DNA of 64,000 bases from contig CAXXLS010000017.1 in NCBI GenBank assembly GCA_963677135.2, positions 744,001 through 808,000 on the forward strand, given 5' to 3'. The notes under the pieces are model-generated. The model saw only the letters and a list, made by a program, of their open reading frames with translations. It was not told where the DNA came from and ran no database searches. A program made the translations under genes and the position numbers. Origin of the DNA: Seleniibacterium sp963677135. GTDB taxonomy: Bacteria > Desulfobacterota > Desulfuromonadia > Desulfuromonadales > Geopsychrobacteraceae. Of the stretch, positions 7,890-21,400 are shown in pieces (the first letter of the stretch is position 1; each line of letters starts with the position of its first letter).

Positions 7890-8450
7890 GTGAACAGTGA
7901 ACTCGTCATCCAGATCCTTAAGGAAATCGCCCAGCCGCTGCTGATCCTCGTTATTGCGCTGTTTCTGGTCCCTCCGCTGCTGAAGCGGTTGCGGAAATCC
8001 TCCCGCCGGGAACAGGCCGTCAGCACGGAGGTTTTTGTCCGCGAACTGGAGCGGGTCATGCACCGGGCCAATCATGTGCTTGATGATCCGCTCCTCCTGA
8101 AATCGGTACCTGCAAACCTGCCGGCGCCTCCCCAAACTGCGGTTCTTGAAGCCTGGGAACAGGTCGACGGCGAGCTGAAGAATCTGGCCCTGGAGCATTT
8201 CGGAGTCGCCCCCGCGATTTCACCATACCCCCTTGATTACGTCCTCTTCGAGCTGGAAATGAAGAAGAAGGTCGGCAATACCGCCCTCGGGCTTTACCGG
8301 GACCTGATGAAACTCAAGGAGATTGCTGAAAACGCGACGGACCCGGAAAATATATCCAACCGGGATGCCGCACGGTATGCCTTGCTGGCCCGGCAGGTGA
8401 TCAAGATGATGGAGCAAGGGCCACCGCCCGGCCTGGCCGGGCTTTTCTAG
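7890..8450 (+). CDS. Small membrane-anchored protein of unknown function
   Basis: 186 residues starting at a GTG (7890) with gagggg about 9 nt upstream. The ATG at 7882 is unusable because it stops after three codons. One N-terminal hydrophobic segment (about residues 16-30, PLLILVIALFLVPPLL) is followed by basic residues (KRLRKSSRR), suggesting an N-out, C-in anchor with a soluble cytoplasmic part. The remainder is alpha-helical and charged. I do not recognise a family. It begins 14 nt after the recombinase-like gene and is probably cotranscribed with it and with the HD hydrolase. Confidence 0.75.
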   Translation: MNSELVIQILKEIAQPLLILVIALFLVPPLLKRLRKSSRREQAVSTEVFVRELERVMHRANHVLDDPLLLKSVPANLPAPPQTAVLEAWEQVDGELKNLALEHFGVAPAISPYPLDYVLFELEMKKKVGNTALGLYRDLMKLKEIAENATDPENISNRDAARYALLARQVIKMMEQGPPPGLAGLF

Positions 8451-8479
8451 GATCCGCAGTGACGATGGAGAGACCGACC

Positions 8480-9076
8480 ATGACCGATGTTCCCGAGCGC
8501 CTGGACCGACAAATCGCCTTTATCGAGGAGCTGGACAAACTCAAACAGGTCCTGCGCCGCAACCTGGTGATGGATGAATCGCGCAACGAGAACAGCGCCG
8601 AACACTCCTGGCACGTCGCGCTGATGTCCATGATCCTTGCCGAATACGCTCCCGGACCTATCGACCGCCACAAGATTCTGAAAATGCTGCTGCTCCACGA
8701 TGTCATCGAGATCAAGGCGGGAGATACCTTCTGCTACGATGCTGAAGGGAACAGGGACAAGGAAGAGCGTGAACGGCGCGCCGCGGACGAACTGTTTACC
8801 ATGCTCCCGGTTGATCTTGGCGGCGAGTTCCGGGCTCTCTGGGATGAATTTGAAGCCGCCGAGACGGAAGAAGCCAGGTTCGCCAACGCCCTGGACCGAT
8901 TTCATACCCTGCTGCAGAATATCAATACCCGGGGTGGCACCTGGCGGATTCACCGCATCAGCAAGGCCCAGGTGCTGGAACGTATGCGGCCGATCAGGGC
9001 AGGGGCTCCGGCCCTCTGGCCCCTGGTGGAAAAATACCTGACCCTGGCGGAGCGGCAGGGAACCTTCGGCTCCTAG
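8480..9076 (+). CDS. HD-domain phosphohydrolase (YfbR/HDDC2-like 5'-deoxynucleotidase)
   Basis: 198 residues from the ATG at 8480, chosen because ggagag lies 7 nt upstream; a GTG at 8459 and an ATG at 8465 are alternatives. HD-superfamily metal ligands are present: His in ENSAEHSWHVALMS, the HD pair in LLLHDVIEIKAGDT, and Asp in NALDRFHTLLQN. The first segment (LDKLKQVLRRNLV...SRNENSAEHSW) is characteristic of the HDDC2/YfbR group, which removes phosphate from deoxynucleoside 5'-monophosphates. The substrate is inferred from the family. It is likely the last gene of the unit that starts at 7162. Confidence 0.88.
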   Translation: MTDVPERLDRQIAFIEELDKLKQVLRRNLVMDESRNENSAEHSWHVALMSMILAEYAPGPIDRHKILKMLLLHDVIEIKAGDTFCYDAEGNRDKEERERRAADELFTMLPVDLGGEFRALWDEFEAAETEEARFANALDRFHTLLQNINTRGGTWRIHRISKAQVLERMRPIRAGAPALWPLVEKYLTLAERQGTFGS

Positions 9077-9476
9077 GAAACGACTTACCGGATATGGTAA
9101 ATGATACCGGGAAGTGCTTTTTTTCGGAGGTAAGTGCCGGTAAAATAATAGAAAATCATCTTTGATTTATATGGGAATAAATAGCCTATCTGGCCTGTCA
9201 ATTATTTTTATTTAATTGTCTCTCTCCCGGTTTGCACATCCCCTCAATAAAAACAATCACTTTCAGGTAACCACAGATGTCCTCCCCTTTCCGGACATTC
9301 TTGACTCTGTGCGAAGCTGTGGTTGAGTTTAAATAATGTAACAGTATGTAAATGTGCTAACTATAGAATTTCATATAAGAAAAAAGTAATGAGAGTGACT
9401 AATTAAAAAACCGAAATAATGAATACCAGGAAAATGCTGCGGACGCTGAAAGACCTCAATGATGAGGGAGGCCGGC
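9077..9476. other. AT-rich leader region of the giant gene
   Basis: 400 bp without a gene, clearly richer in A+T than its neighbours. At its left end are several copies of TTACC/GGTAA (9085-9143), including ttaccggatatggtaa. A possible promoter lies at 9323-9350. The ribosome-binding site gagggagg (9464-9471) precedes the ATG at 9477. Confidence 0.6.
9323..9350 (+). promoter_or_regulatory. Possible promoter of the giant LEPR-XLL gene
   Basis: TTGAGT (9323-9328), a 16-nt AT-rich spacer and TATGTA (9345-9350). Other -10-like sequences occur nearby, for example TATAGA at 9362-9367, so the exact start of transcription is uncertain. Confidence 0.35.
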
Positions 9477-12400
9477 ATGAAACGTTATCGCAAGTATCGA
9501 GGCAGTCGTTTTTTCGATCACAAACCGCTATCGACGCGCACCGTCCGCAAGCCCGTCAAGAACAAACCGAGAAAAACAATTTTCGAGCCGCTTGAACCGC
9601 GGCTCTTGTTGTCTGCGGACCTGCAGCCCTTTGCCGGAATCATGGCCGATGCGATCGGTGAACTGCAAACCGATTTCGACAACCTGTTTACTGTCCTGTC
9701 CACAGATCTGGATACTCCGCTGCCCCTCATCAATCAGGTGGAAGGCACCATCGAAGATGCCTGGAAGGTCGCTCCCAGTATCAATGATCTGCTGGCGATG
9801 ACCGTCGACTATACCTATGATGGCGCAATCAGTTCAGGGAATGAAGCAACGATCAACCTGCTTGACGGCGACCACGACGGAAAAGTCGAAATAACGGAAT
9901 ATCTGCAAGATTTTGTTGATGGTATCGCTGATGAACTTGACAGTATCGCCGGTGGTGGCACGTATGACCCGAGCACTTTTGACGACTGGCTGTCCGCCAA
10001 CCTCGACTTTTCTCTTTCCACTGGCGGCCTCACCTCAAGCGATGTCGGTTATGAAGAGGTTGACATCGATGTCACCGCGACCTACAGCAATACCAACCAG
10101 AATGCCTATGATCTTCATTTCGATCTCACCGCAACCAAGGTTCTGCCCATAGATCTGGGCCGCGCCGCCGACGATTACGGGCTGAGTTTCCCGCAAGGCA
10201 TTACCGTCGAGGCGAATGTCGCTTTTGACCTGGACTTCGGAGTTCTCACTTCCGGCGAAACCGCATCACTTAATGATGATGTGTTTGTTGACCTGAGCAA
10301 TTTGACCGCCGGTGTCCTGGCCGAATACAACCTCAACGGCATGAAATTCAACCTCGGGTTTCTGGGACTTGAAACCTACAAGGACGGGACCGACGATTCC
10401 AACCTGAAACTGGACGTCGAAGTCGGCGCGGACGCCGTCGATCCCACCAGCCCGACGGCCCTGGGGTTTACGGCCGCTCAATTTGACGCCCTGTTCAGTT
10501 CCGGCACCATGACCGCGACCAATGCGCCATCGGCCTACGACCTGACCAGTGACGCGGAATTTATCCTGCGGGTCGGCGACAGCGATGCCAGAACCGTCAA
10601 GGTGACCGATGCTCTGACCAATGGCAACGGAGATATCGCGGCCCTGATTGCTGATGTCAACACGGCCCTGAACACTGCCGGCCTGGGCGATGTCGTCGAA
10701 GCGGATAATAACGGCGGGAAAATCAGGCTCTCAGTCGTCAGCCAGAATTTTAACGATCTGGGCTTTTCAAGCGAGGTGACCTGGGATGGAACGGCCCACA
10801 CCGCGACGAATGCTCCGACTTTGGCCACTCCCATACAGTTCGTCCTGGCTGTTGATCATGGAACTCCGCAGCTGATCAGTATTGCCGGTGCTGGAGACAT
10901 CACCGGCATCGTCACCCAGCTGAGCGCCGCCCTGAGCGGTACCGGTGTGACCGCAAGCGTCGTGGATACCGACCCAAGCCCGAGCAGCGAAGTCTGGAGG
11001 ATCAGACTTGATCCGGGTTCCCATCACATGCAGGTCAGCAACAACCTGACCTTTGATTCAAAGATCTCCTATTCCGATCTGACCAGCACCTCTACAGCAG
11101 ATCTTTTAACCTATTCCGTCACCAAAGCGGACGCTGAAATCGATCTGAACACCAGGATCACTACGGGGATCGACGGATTGTCGGCAAGCGGGCTGGAAAT
11201 CAACTACACGACAAGCAGCGCTTTTGGCGAGTCCCTCGATACGGATCCGGACAATCTTTACCGGATCTACCTGGACCCGGTGACCGATATCTCCTTTACC
11301 GGCTTTGGCGATCTGCTCAATTTCAAGGATTTTTCCGCCTCGACCGTTATCGGCCAGATCCAGAAGCTCGCCAACTGGCTCGGCAGCGTGGGCAGCAGTG
11401 ACCTGTTCTCCGTCATCGATGTCCCGTTCTCGGAAGGCGATCTGGCTGACGTTCTCGATTTTACCGATATGATCGCCGACGCGCTCCTGTTTGACGACGG
11501 TGACGACGGGATCGGCGGTGCGGTTGCCGATGTTGAAAAACTCCTCGAACTAGACGAGGGCAGCCTGGTTCCCAGCTTCACCAATGCCCAGGAACTGGCG
11601 GCAAAACTGCCCGCATTGTCAACGGTTTCCCTCAATGCCGGTATCGACGGCACCCCATTGCACTATGATTCCGTGAGCAAAACCCTGACCTACGATCTCA
11701 GTATTCAGCATAACCTGATCGACATTCTGCTCCCCATCGATTTCAATTTCGACCTTGCTCCCCTGCTCGATGTCAGCAGCAGTTCCCAGGTGGTTCTCGA
11801 TGCCACCGGCAAGCTCAACGTCACCCTGGGGCTTGATGTGTCCTCGGCGACAGGCGGCACACTGTCAGGCACAACGACGCTCTCCTCCCTTGATATCGAC
11901 ATGTCGGCCGTGGAAATGGCCCCGGCGTTAACCGCTCTGTATGCTCCGAATATCATTTACGGCAGGTTGACCAATGACGCGACCTTCACCATGACCATAG
12001 AGGGAGAAAAGTACCGGGTGACCGTGGATGCCGACAATGAGAACGACGGCGATACGGCGCTGGTTAACGATGATGTGATTACCCATACCCTGGATAACCA
12101 GACGGTGGACGACCTGATCGCCGATATCACCTCTGGCCTGCAGAATGCCCAAAAATGGAACGGCAGCTCATTCAGCGGTTCGTACAACATCTTTAATGAA
12201 GCGGCAACAAGCAGTCTTGCCATCGGCAAGGATACGAACAACCCTGAGCGAATTAAAATTTCCGCTACGAATGACTTTACGATAACTGCTGAAACCGGCG
12301 ACCCGGCCATCAACGAACTGGGGTTCAAGGCCATCCATGACGCCGAGGGGAGTGGTCTCTACACCCTGACGACGACCAAGGATGCCCCGAGCAAGGTCGG

Positions 12401-15400
12401 TGTTCTTTCAGAGAACGCGGTGATGACGGTGACGATCGACGGAACCGCCTACACCGTGACCGTCGAAGCCGGCGAAACAGAAGCCAACCGGACGGTGATC
12501 GATTTTACCAAAGATGTGGAAACCGCCTTTGCGACTCCGTCTCTGTTGTCCGGTGCCGTCAGTACGGTCGATCTGACCGGTGATGCGACCTTTACGGTGA
12601 GTGTCAATGACGGTCCTGCGGTCACCGTGACCGTCGTCGATGACGATGACAACAGTGACTTTGCAGACCTGGTGGCGGATATCAACACCGCGCTTGCAGT
12701 TGCCGGGCTGGATACCCAACTGAAAGCCGAAGCCTACGCGTGGGATAACAACGATTACGTCCGGCTGACCGCCAGCAGCGCTGCGGTCGACAAGTTTTCG
12801 TTGACCGTGGTCGGTACCGACTACGCCGCGACGGAACTCCAGCTGCCTGCCGGTACGACCCTCTGCGCCGATCTTAAGGACAAGATCGAGGTAATGTCCC
12901 AGGGGAACTTCCTGGTTCTGAGAGCTGCGGACGGTTCCGGGATCACGACTTTCTCCGTCAGCGGTTCGGGCACCGGTTACGGTGAACTCGGTTTCGATTC
13001 CTCGCAGTCCGCCAACAACAATGATCTGCGAATCTACCTGACGGACAATACCGTCAACGGCGGTCTGGGGTATTATGATGTCTCCCTCGACGGGGCGACC
13101 GACATTGCGGGAATCATCTCCCGGATCAACACCCAGACCTCAAATGATGTGGTTGCCGAGGTCAATCCGGACAACAACACCGGCCTGCGCCTGACCGACA
13201 CCACCTTCACCTCTCCCGGCTCATCGAGCGATCCGGTCTTCCGGGTGACCCCGATCAACACCTCGCCGGCGGCGGTTATGCTCGGCATCCTGGCCGTTGA
13301 TCCCATCGGGGACGACAACGGGGACGGTTCCATCAATGCCGCCGACGGCGACGGCAAAATTACCGGAGCTCCGTTGACCGGTGTCGATCTGATGGACCGT
13401 TTCTTTGTCGACAACTTCGATCTGTCCGCCGATTTCTCCCTGAGTGCGGCCGAACCGTTCACCGGCCTGGTCATCGATGGCAGTGATGATCATATCCTCA
13501 TTCACGAGGATTTCGGCGTTGACCATGTCGGTCAGTATATCGACATCACCGGGGGCACCAACTTCACGACCGGGCGTTACAAAATCGTCAGTGTCGATGC
13601 CACTACCGGGGCGGCGTCCCTCGATAAGGCTGTCGGAACCACAGGTGCCAGCGGCGGAACCGCTGAAATCAAGGCCCAGGCCTCTGCCAATTTCGGCTTC
13701 GTCGGGGTTACGCTGATCGGGGATGGCTCGATATCCGGCAAAGTGCAGACCAGCCTGAAAGCGCCGGTCCCCAAAACGCTGAACGACCTGGTCGACGGTT
13801 TGGGCGATCTCGCTTCCCTGGTCAACAATCCGACAATCACGACCAACAGCAGCAGTTTGACCTTCGATGTCGAACTTGAGCCGGATATCAGCGGCCTGTT
13901 GCTGGGGGCGACCCCGCAAGTCGTGTTCAATATTTCAAGTATCGGCAACCCCTTCTCGGAAACGGAATATTCCAGTCCGACCTGGGTGTCGGCCAACAGC
14001 TTCAGCCTTTCGGGCGACTATACCAGCATCTTCAAGAAAGGTTTTGTCGTCGATATCGAACTGGGGTCACCGGTCATTCCGGCCGAAGTCCTCGGCAGCA
14101 GTTATGACGCCGGCACCACCACGGTCACCCTGGTCAACGATGTGCTGTCCGGGGGGACCCTTGCCAAGGTGTTCGCCGCCATTCCGGCGGGTATCAGTGT
14201 TGATATCACGGATGCCGATCTTGGCGACCTGCTTAAACTCAAGGACCTCGATTTCAGCTCCGTTCTCGCGTCTCTCCAGCAGCTTCTCGCGCTGTTGCAG
14301 GGGATGGAGGGCTTTGAGCTGTTCGACACCGAAATTCCGCTGATCAACAAGAGCGTGAACGATTTCCTCGGTATGGCCAACAACCTGGCCTCGGCCCTCA
14401 GTGACATCGCCAACGATCCGGCCGCCAGCCTGCAAACCCTGACCGACAAGATCGAGAACGCCTTCGGACTGCCCGCCGACGGCAGTGGCCCCTATGGCAT
14501 CAACCTTGACTTCGCGGAACTGGCCTCCAATATTCTCAAGTTCGAACTTGACCTCGGCATGTCGTTCAACGAATCGATCGGGGTGGAGATTCCCGAACTG
14601 CTGAACCTGTCCAGCCTGGGGATTCCCGGGCTGGATGGCGCCATCGGGCTGAGCGGGTCCGCAGATCTCAACGCGACCGGCTCCCTGGTGGCCGATTTCG
14701 ATTTCGGTATCGATCTCAGTGCCCTGCCGTCTGATCCGAGTGCCATCGATGTCAAGATTTACGATACCACCGGGATCGCCGCCAACCTGTCCATCGGCGG
14801 CGATAATCTGAGTTTCAGTGCCGGTCTCGGTCCCCTTGGCCTGTTTATCCAGAATCATGACGATTTCGCCAGTGAACTGGCTATCAGCGGCGCATTCAGC
14901 GCCGGCCTCAAGTCGACCCAGTCGATCAGCCAGATCACCTTCGACAGCAATGACTTCGATACCAGTATCTCGGGAACCATCGATGGTACGCTGCCGACCT
15001 ACTTCCCGACCGACTCCAAATATATCGGCAACATCACGGTGGACGGAGACCTTGCCGATATCGCGGATATCCAGCTGATTACCGATACCTCCACCGCAGC
15101 GCTCGCCAATCATATCGTCATTGACGCCGGCGAGGTGATCGACAAGATCAAGACCTTCGATTTCGCCAACCAGTTCGATCTGTTCGACAGCATTCTGCTG
15201 GCCGTCGACGGTCTCGACATGTTCTTCGAGGGCATCCAGTATGTCCTCGATACCGAGGTGTTCAATCGTCTCGATCTGCCCATCGTCGGGGATGCTTTGA
15301 CCTACGGCGTCAATTTTATCGAGGACGTCCGCGAGGATTTCATTGATCCTTTAAGGGCATTGATCGATGCCGTCGAAGATGCCGCAGACGATTTCGCCGA

Positions 15401-18400
15401 TGCCGACAAGAACCTGATCTCCAAGTTCCTGAACGACACCCTCGGCAGCCTGTTGCAGAGTACCGAGTACGATTCCTCAGACGCTCCGTCGGTTGATGAA
15501 TTCCAGGGCTATTACGGCACCGACGCGAACAAGGAAATCGCCCTGACGACCAACCTGGACAAGTACCTGAACGACGAAGGGACCGAACTGAAGGACACCT
15601 ACATCCAGTGGAACCTGGCTATCGGTGATACCTACACCTTCGGCACCGATTTCGGCTTCGATATCGGGCTGCCTGGTCTCGGCCTGGAGGCTGACGGCGA
15701 CGTCGCCATCACCATCGGCTGGGATCTCGATTTCGGTTTCGGAATCAGTTTCCAGGACGGTTTCTATGTCGATATCTCCGATGGCAATGAGTTGACGGCC
15801 TATATCGATGTCGACCTCGGGGACTCGTCACTGACCGGAACCCTGGGGTTCCTCGAACTCAGTGCCACCGTTGACCCGGTCACCGACCTGGGGGTCGCGC
15901 TGGAAGTCGATATCATTGAAAAAGGCGCATCCGGGGATGACGCCAAGAAGCTGCAGTTTACCGAACTTGGCAAGGTCGGCTTTGAAGCCGGCATCGCCGC
16001 TTCGGCGGATATCGATCTGGACCTCGCCCTTGAGTTCAGTACCGATATCGTCGGATCCAATGCTTCCGGCTTCCCGAAACTCGGCGCCGACTTCATTCTG
16101 GACTGGGGCATCGGTGATTATATTTCCGCGGACCCCGAGACGAGCACCTTCGTGCCCTTCAGCGGGATCGGCGATGCCATGAAGGACGGCCTCCATACCG
16201 TCGAATTCCAGAATATCACCCTCGATCTCGGTTCCTTTGTCAGCGACGTTCTGGGGCCGATTGTCGGCAGTGTCAAGGATTACACCGAGCCGATTCAGCC
16301 CCTGATCGATTTCATCACCACGCCGTTCCCGGTGCTGAGCGATTTCGGCCTCAACATCACCCCCCTCGATCTGGCCGCCATGTATGGCCAGTTCGATCCG
16401 GGTCTTATCTATGCGGTGGCCGACATCATCACCCTGATCAACAGGATTCCCGATCCTGATTCGGTGGGTTCCCTGATGCTCAACTTCGGGGATATGACCC
16501 TGTTCGACGATACCGCTACAGGGGTGGATTTCAGCGGCATCGACCTTACCGATCCGAACTTCGACCTGAGTGGCTCTCTCGATTTCATCAAGGCCAATGC
16601 TGCCGATCTGCTCTCTGACGTGTTCGGCGACAACTGGTTCTCAAATACCCTGGGTTCCCTGGCCGGGACCGCAGCTGACATCATGGGGGATCTGACCGAA
16701 GAAGCCGCTGAGACCAACCCTTGGGCTTTCCCGATTCTGGAAGATCCGATGCAGGTGTTTGGCCTGCTGATGGGCAAACCCGCCGTGCTGGTGACCTATG
16801 ATATGGCGCCCCTCGAGTTCGAATTCGAATACAGCCAGTTCTTCCCGATTTACGGTCCCCTCGGTGTGTCCATCAACATCGAATTCGGCGCCGAGATTGA
16901 CTTCGCTTTCGGATACGACACTCTGGGTATCCAGGAATTTGTCGAGAGCGATTTCCGTAACCCGCTGTTGCTCTTCGACGGTTTCTACATCAGTGACACC
17001 GACCTGCCGACCGGTGATTTCGGCACCGATGTTCCTGAACTGGTGCTCACCGGCGGACTCTGGGCGGCAGCCGAATTGAATCTTGGCGTGGCCCGTGCCG
17101 GCGTCGGCGGCGGAGTCTTTATCGAGATCGATTTCGATCTGTTCGATCCTGACCGCGACGGGCGTGTCCGCCTCAAGGAGATTGCCGGCAACATCGTCAA
17201 TGAATGGGAGTACGGCAACCCGGCTCTGGCGCCATTGGCAATTTTTGATGTTCACGGTGAGATTACCGCGGAGCTGTTCGCTTTCCTCAAGATCGACCTG
17301 TTTATTCTCAAGATCGACGAGCGTTTCCCGATCACGCCGGCCATCACCATCCTTGAGTTCGATATCCCGTTCACCCGGCCGCCGATCCTGGCGACCGAGC
17401 TTGAAGGTGGTGATCTCCAGATCAATGCCGGCGAATTCGCCTCGCAGCGCCTGAATGGCGACCTGAGTGACTTTGGCGAGCATTTCGAGGTCAAGTCTCT
17501 GTCCGATACCCAGGTTCAGGTCAGAGCTCCCGGTCTGTGGGAAGACTGGCAGACCTACGACATGGAGGCCGGCGGAACCATCATCTTCAAGGGGGGGGAA
17601 GGGGACGATATTTTTGACGGATCGGCCATTGCCCATAACTTCCTGTTCGATCTGGACGGAATGACCGGCAACGACACCATCAAACTCAGTGCGTCTCCAG
17701 GGGCCCCGGGGGCCGCGATTATCAGAGGAAGCGAAGGGGACGATACCCTGTACGGCGGCGCCGGAGACGATATCATCTACGGCCTGAAGGGGAATGACAC
17801 CATCTACGGCGGTGGCGGCAATGACATCATTTTCGCCGACGACGGACGCATCGGCAGCGATTCGATCACCGCTTTCTTCAACCCGGTGGACGATGGCGAC
17901 GACAAGGTCTACGGCGGGGATGGCAACGATATTATCTTCGGCAGTGGCGGGCTCGATACCATCTATGGCGACAATGATCTCACCGTCTCGGCCGGACCTG
18001 ACAATGACCTGATCATCGGTGACGGCGGCAAGCTTGATTTTGCCAATGACACCGTGCCCAAGACCGTGGCCAACGTCATCAAGGTGTCCAATACCCAGCG
18101 CGACCGCCTTGATCCTCAAGGAGGCAACGACATCCTGATCGGCAACGACGGCAACGATATCATTTACGGCGGGACCGGTGCCGACACCATCGACGGCGGT
18201 GACGGCCAGGATACCATCTACGGTGAAGAAGGGTTCGATACCATTTACGGCGGCAGCGATGTCGACACCATCTATGGCGGCGACGGCGGTGACACCATCT
18301 ACGGCGAGCGCGATGCCGCAGTGTCTGCTCCCTACGACACCCTGGATACCGGCAGTATCGCTGGTGACACTATCTATGGCGAAGCCGGACGCGACCTGAT

Positions 18401-21400
18401 TTACGGCGATGAGAACGATGACGACGGCACGGCCACCGGCGATGATCACATTTACGGTGGCGCCGGAGCCGATATCATCGACGGCGACGGCGGGAATGAC
18501 ACCATCTATGGTGAAGGTGATCCCGACTGGATCCACGGCGGTTCCGGCAACGACATCATTGACGGTGGCGCCGGTAACGATGTCGTCTTCGGTGATCGCG
18601 GATTCGAAGATGTTTCCGGGACGTCCCCGGTCTTTGACGGCAGCAGTATCGCTTACCTGGATCCCGATTACGACCAGTTTTATCTGGCCTACCACGGATT
18701 CCTTACCGGTCAGGCCGTCAAGTACAGTGCCGGCGGCGGGACCGCGGTTGAAGGGCTGGTGGATGGCCATACCTATTACGTGATCGTCAATGACCAGCAT
18801 ACCATTCAACTGGCCGCGACTCTGCTGGATGCCTGGAGCCTGACCGCGATTAACGTGACCGACTTCGGTACCGGCAGCGACCACGTCTTCGTTCCTGCCT
18901 GGAATGAGACCGTCTACGGCGTCAACACCCTGAAAAACCAGCTTTACCTCTTCGGGGTGACCACCTCCGCGGATCCGGGCAGCGGTGAAGGTGACCCGAA
19001 CAACGATGCGGATGACGATATCCGCTCCGGCAACGGATCAGATTTCATCGACGGCCAGTGGGGAGACGATGTCTACCGCATCCGCTTGATGGGGGCCGAT
19101 AACGACGGCATCATCAGCGTCCACGACAGCGGCGACAGTACGACCCAGAGCGATGTCATGCGGATCAAGGGGACCCTTTACGACGACAACTTCCTGCTGC
19201 GCAAGAGTTCCTCGTCGACTGGCCTGGCCTTCGTCGCCTTGCTCAATGAGGCCCCGTATACCGAGCGGATCAACTACTGGAGCGCTGACAACGGTCTCGG
19301 CCTCGAGCGGATGCTCATCTCAGGGCTGCTCGGTGACGATCATTTCGCTTCGGACGATGTCGGTACCGACACCACGATAGAAGGGAACGAAGGGGAGGAC
19401 ACCTTCCAGATAGGTCAGCTCTACAACTCGCCTCGCGACATCTGCGCCTACGATTACAATCACGTAGAACCGGAGGACGTCTTTGCCACCATCGAAACCA
19501 CCGTTGGCTGGCTCAGTGACGGCATCAACCGCCCGATGACCATCTATGGCGGGGTCGGCAACGATTATTTCACCGTCTTCCACAACAAGGCCGTGCTGTC
19601 GCTGTTCGGTGAGGACGGCGATGACACCTTCCTGATCAAGGCCTTCGCCCTGGCCGGTTCCCAGGAACCGTTCCGTGACCGGACCGATGTCTCCGGCGGC
19701 GCCGGGGTCGACCTGGTTCAGTACGCCATGAACGCTCCGGTCAATATCGACGGTGGTGACGGGTTTGACCGGGTGATCATTATCGGCACCGAATTCGGTG
19801 ATGATTTTGTCGTCACCAAGGACGGCGTCTATGGCGCCGGGCTCAACGTCAACTTCGTCAATATCGAGTCCCTGGCCGTCGACGGGGCGGAAGGGGACGA
19901 CCGCTTCTATGTCCGCAGTACCGGTGAAGATTTTATCACCGAACTGTTCGGTGGCCTGGGCAGCGATACCTTTAACATGAGCGGTGATATCCCGCCGGTT
20001 ATCAGTAACGATCTGCGCGGTCACAGCGGTGTGATCACCCACGAGATCGAAAGTACCGGCAATGCCTACGATGAGACCATCATCGCCGGAATCTCGGCCA
20101 ATATTTCCGACAACAACACCCCGAATCCGGTGGTTGTCATCAGTGAACCTGACGGCAACACCGAAATCACCGAGGGTGGCGGCTACGATTCCTACTATAT
20201 CGTGCTGTCAAAAGCGCCGACCGGACCGGTCACCGTACAGGTCAATGCCCCGATCCAGACCCTCGACCAGCAGGAGCGGCGCTCCATGCTGTTCATGCTC
20301 GACAGTCCGACCAAGGTCGGAACGTCAGATAACGGGCGAGTCATCTCCCTGATCTTTGAACCGGACAACACCAACGGCCTGGCCTGGTGGGTTCCCCAGG
20401 AGGTCAGGGTCAGCGCACCGGACGACCTCAGCACCGCAGATGATTACGACGACCTGACCAACCCTCTGGCGCCGCTGGATGCCGACGATTATGATGATGA
20501 CGCCATTGAAGGGGATCAGACCGGATTCATCAATCATGTCGTGACCACCTCCATCGGCATAACCGGTATTCCGGACTCGTTGACGGTCACTCAGGATCCG
20601 GTCGACTCGACCAAGTACACCACAACCTTCGTCGATGCCAAACCGGTCGACAATGACGGGAATTTCACCAGTTTCCCGAACCTCCAGGGGTATATCCTCC
20701 AGATCACCGACGGTCCCGGCGCCGGCCAGTCCCTGCGCATTCTTGAGACCATCGACGGTTCGACCCTGTTGCTCGACGGCCAGTTCCGCGGCTGCGAGGG
20801 CGTTGAAGTCGGACCGGCCAGCAAGTACAAGATCACCCGCGATATCGAGGCCAACCGCGCAATAACCGTTCTCGTTCACGACAACGACATGGCCGACGTG
20901 ACCGTGACGCCGTCGAATAACAGCACCGACCTGTTTGAAGGCGGCGCCACCGACACCGTGGATATCGTTCTTACCCGCGCCCCGACAGACAGCGACGTGA
21001 CGGTGACCCTGACCAGTCCTGACAGCCAGGTCAGTTTCTCCGAAGCGACCCTGGTTTTCGACAAGGACGATGGCGATCCCAACGACTGGAATGATGTCCG
21101 GACCGTGACCATCACTGCCGTCGACGATACGATTCGGGAAGGCTTCCATCACGGCCTGATCAATTTCGCCGTGACCGGCGGGGACAGCGACGGGCTGTCG
21201 TTGCCGACCTATACCGACACCATCAAGATCGGTGCCATCGATGGCGAGACCCAGGCCTACGTCGGGCTGCTCAACCGGCCCGCCCCCGATGGCAGCGGCA
21301 GCTACATCGTCACGGACGTCAAGGTCGACAGCGTTTCCAGGGCCCCAGAGACGTACGAAATCGTCAACAACAAAATCGTCTTCCTGACCCCGGGCGGCGA

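Noticed and set aside
7882..7893. ATG with a stop after three codons before the small membrane protein
   Set aside because: The GTG at 7890 fits the ribosome-binding site, and the tiny frame is best explained by chance.
17730..18600. Short DNA repeats as a CRISPR array
   Set aside because: The repeats are in frame, approximate and encode RTX nonapeptides. There are no unique spacers of constant length and no cas genes.
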